A DNA stretch of 7,040 nucleotides, taken from contig CAYLZO010000259.1 in NCBI GenBank assembly GCA_964387775.1, positions 1-7,040 on the forward strand, written 5' to 3'. The notes beneath the pieces were generated by a model. The model was not told the origin of the DNA. It worked only from the letters and a program-made list of their open reading frames with translations, and did not search any database. A program made the translations under genes and the position numbers. Origin of the DNA: CAYLZO01 sp964387775 (lineage in GTDB: Bacteria > Chloroflexota > Anaerolineae > JAAYZQ01). Below, one piece after another: positions 6,811-7,040 of this stretch. Every line of letters starts with the position of its first letter. Position 1 is the first letter of the stretch.

Positions 6811-6882
6811 GGTAGTGGTTACGTAGTAAGTGATAATGTGGGGGACGTCCCCCACATTATCACTTACCGTGTTACCACTACC
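6811..6882. repeat. 72-nt palindromic element, possibly MITE-like, in the kinase operon leader
   Basis: Positions 6826-6846 and 6847-6867 are exact reverse complements, giving a 42-bp perfect palindrome with no loop, centred on GACGTC. Moving outward there are four mismatches, then a perfect 9-bp arm, GGTAGTGGT (6811-6819) and ACCACTACC (6874-6882). Total arm length is 36 nt. The 7-bp sequence TGCTCCC occurs immediately before it (6804-6810) and one base after it (6884-6890), which looks like a target-site duplication. No coding capacity. It lies between promoter and ribosome binding site, so it is probably transcribed as a very stable hairpin. It may be a non-autonomous transposon, two fused IS ends, or a regulatory cruciform. 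The absence of a T-tract on the transcribed side argues against an ordinary terminator. Confidence 0.8.
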
Positions 6883-7000
6883 TTGCTCCCTTGCTCACTG
6901 GCTCCACGCCCTGCTGCAACATACACAATACGCCTCCGGGTGCGCCAAAGTTGCATTCCGGCTGAGCGCGTCGCGCTCCTTCGCACGCTCGGTGGCGGCC
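6883..7000 (-). other. Untranslated leader upstream of the palindrome
   Basis: No gene is supported between the promoter and the palindrome. The stretch includes a GC-rich hairpin (6964-6978) and pyrimidine-rich direct repeats near 6884-6896 (TTGCTC twice). A 35-codon ATG reading frame begins inside the -10 box and is not credible as a gene. I recognise no riboswitch class. Confidence 0.5.
6964..6978. repeat. Small GC hairpin in the operon leader
   Basis: GAGCGCG (6964-6970) and CGCGCTC (6972-6978) are perfect inverted arms around a single T. On the transcript a partly matching GAGCGTGCG (6990-6982) lies upstream and could pair with the same downstream arm, so two alternative stems are conceivable. 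No T-tract follows, so it is not an evident terminator. Confidence 0.45.
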
Positions 7001-7029
7001 ATTATACCTCAGAGCGCGGGGAAAGACAA
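7001..7029 (-). promoter_or_regulatory. Sigma-70-type promoter for the kinase/membrane-ATPase operon
   Basis: On the minus strand, TTGTCT (7029-7024, four of six consensus bases) is followed by a 17-nt spacer and a perfect TATAAT (7006-7001). Transcription would start near 6994 and give a leader of roughly 190-195 nt ending at the ATG at 6799. It faces the kinase gene, and no other gene lies between them. Confidence 0.72.
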
Positions 7030-7040
7030 TTCAGAATCGC

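Noticed and set aside
4814..6826. A 670-codon open frame on the plus strand opposite the kinase-ATPase gene
   Set aside because: It is codon-register antisense to a gene with intact ATPase and kinase motifs. In GC-rich genes TTA, CTA and TCA codons are rare, so the antisense frame stays open by chance. Its translation shows no domain.
6811..6882. Palindrome as a rho-independent terminator
   Set aside because: No T-tract follows on either strand, and it lies upstream of the gene it would have to terminate.
6895..7002. A 35-codon minus-strand frame with a CVCC motif in the leader
   Set aside because: Its ATG lies inside the -10 box, so it would not be on the transcript, and no ribosome binding site precedes it.

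Overview
The window is GC-rich, and every gene I can support lies on the minus strand, so transcription runs from high to low coordinates. No marker gene fixes the taxon. Three features suggest a Chloroflexota-type bacterium (Anaerolineae-like): the STAND/AAA ATPase architectures, a short CCCTTCGAC...CTCAGGG interspersed repeat inside a coding region, and small conserved proteins of a kind also common in cyanobacteria. This is inference from memory, not a database result.

Layout in the direction of transcription. At 7040-6800 there is a good sigma-70-like promoter (TTGTCT, 17 nt, TATAAT) and a leader of roughly 190 nt. The leader carries a small GC hairpin and, next to the ribosome binding site, a 72-nt palindromic element with a perfect 42-bp core. 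At 6799-4787 lies a 670-residue soluble protein with an N-terminal STAND/AAA-like ATPase and a C-terminal Hanks-type Ser/Thr kinase that keeps its catalytic residues. It overlaps by GTGA the next gene (4790-1500), a 1096-residue protein. That protein has about eight membrane helices, a helical middle, an Ig-like beta domain and a C-terminal STAND/AAA-like ATPase with a GQRRTGKTS P-loop.

After a 58-nt gap come three small genes: a 79-residue basic protein and a 74-residue protein 3 nt apart (1441-974), then an 82-residue antitoxin-like protein (913-665). The window ends inside an MBL-fold metallo-hydrolase (664-1). Its conserved N-terminus follows the 82-residue gene's stop codon directly and in frame, so its normal start is missing or frameshifted.

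The central object is the kinase-ATPase plus membrane-ATPase operon. Both ATPase modules share recognisable motifs (P-loop, DEFE Walker B, HP(Y/F)F, and H(F/Y)(K/R)Y(I/L)W followed by PDEQ), so they look like distant paralogues and may form one signalling or conflict complex at the membrane. The kinase could phosphorylate the membrane partner. No function is established by the sequence. The small genes look like accessory cargo and are not obviously part of this module.
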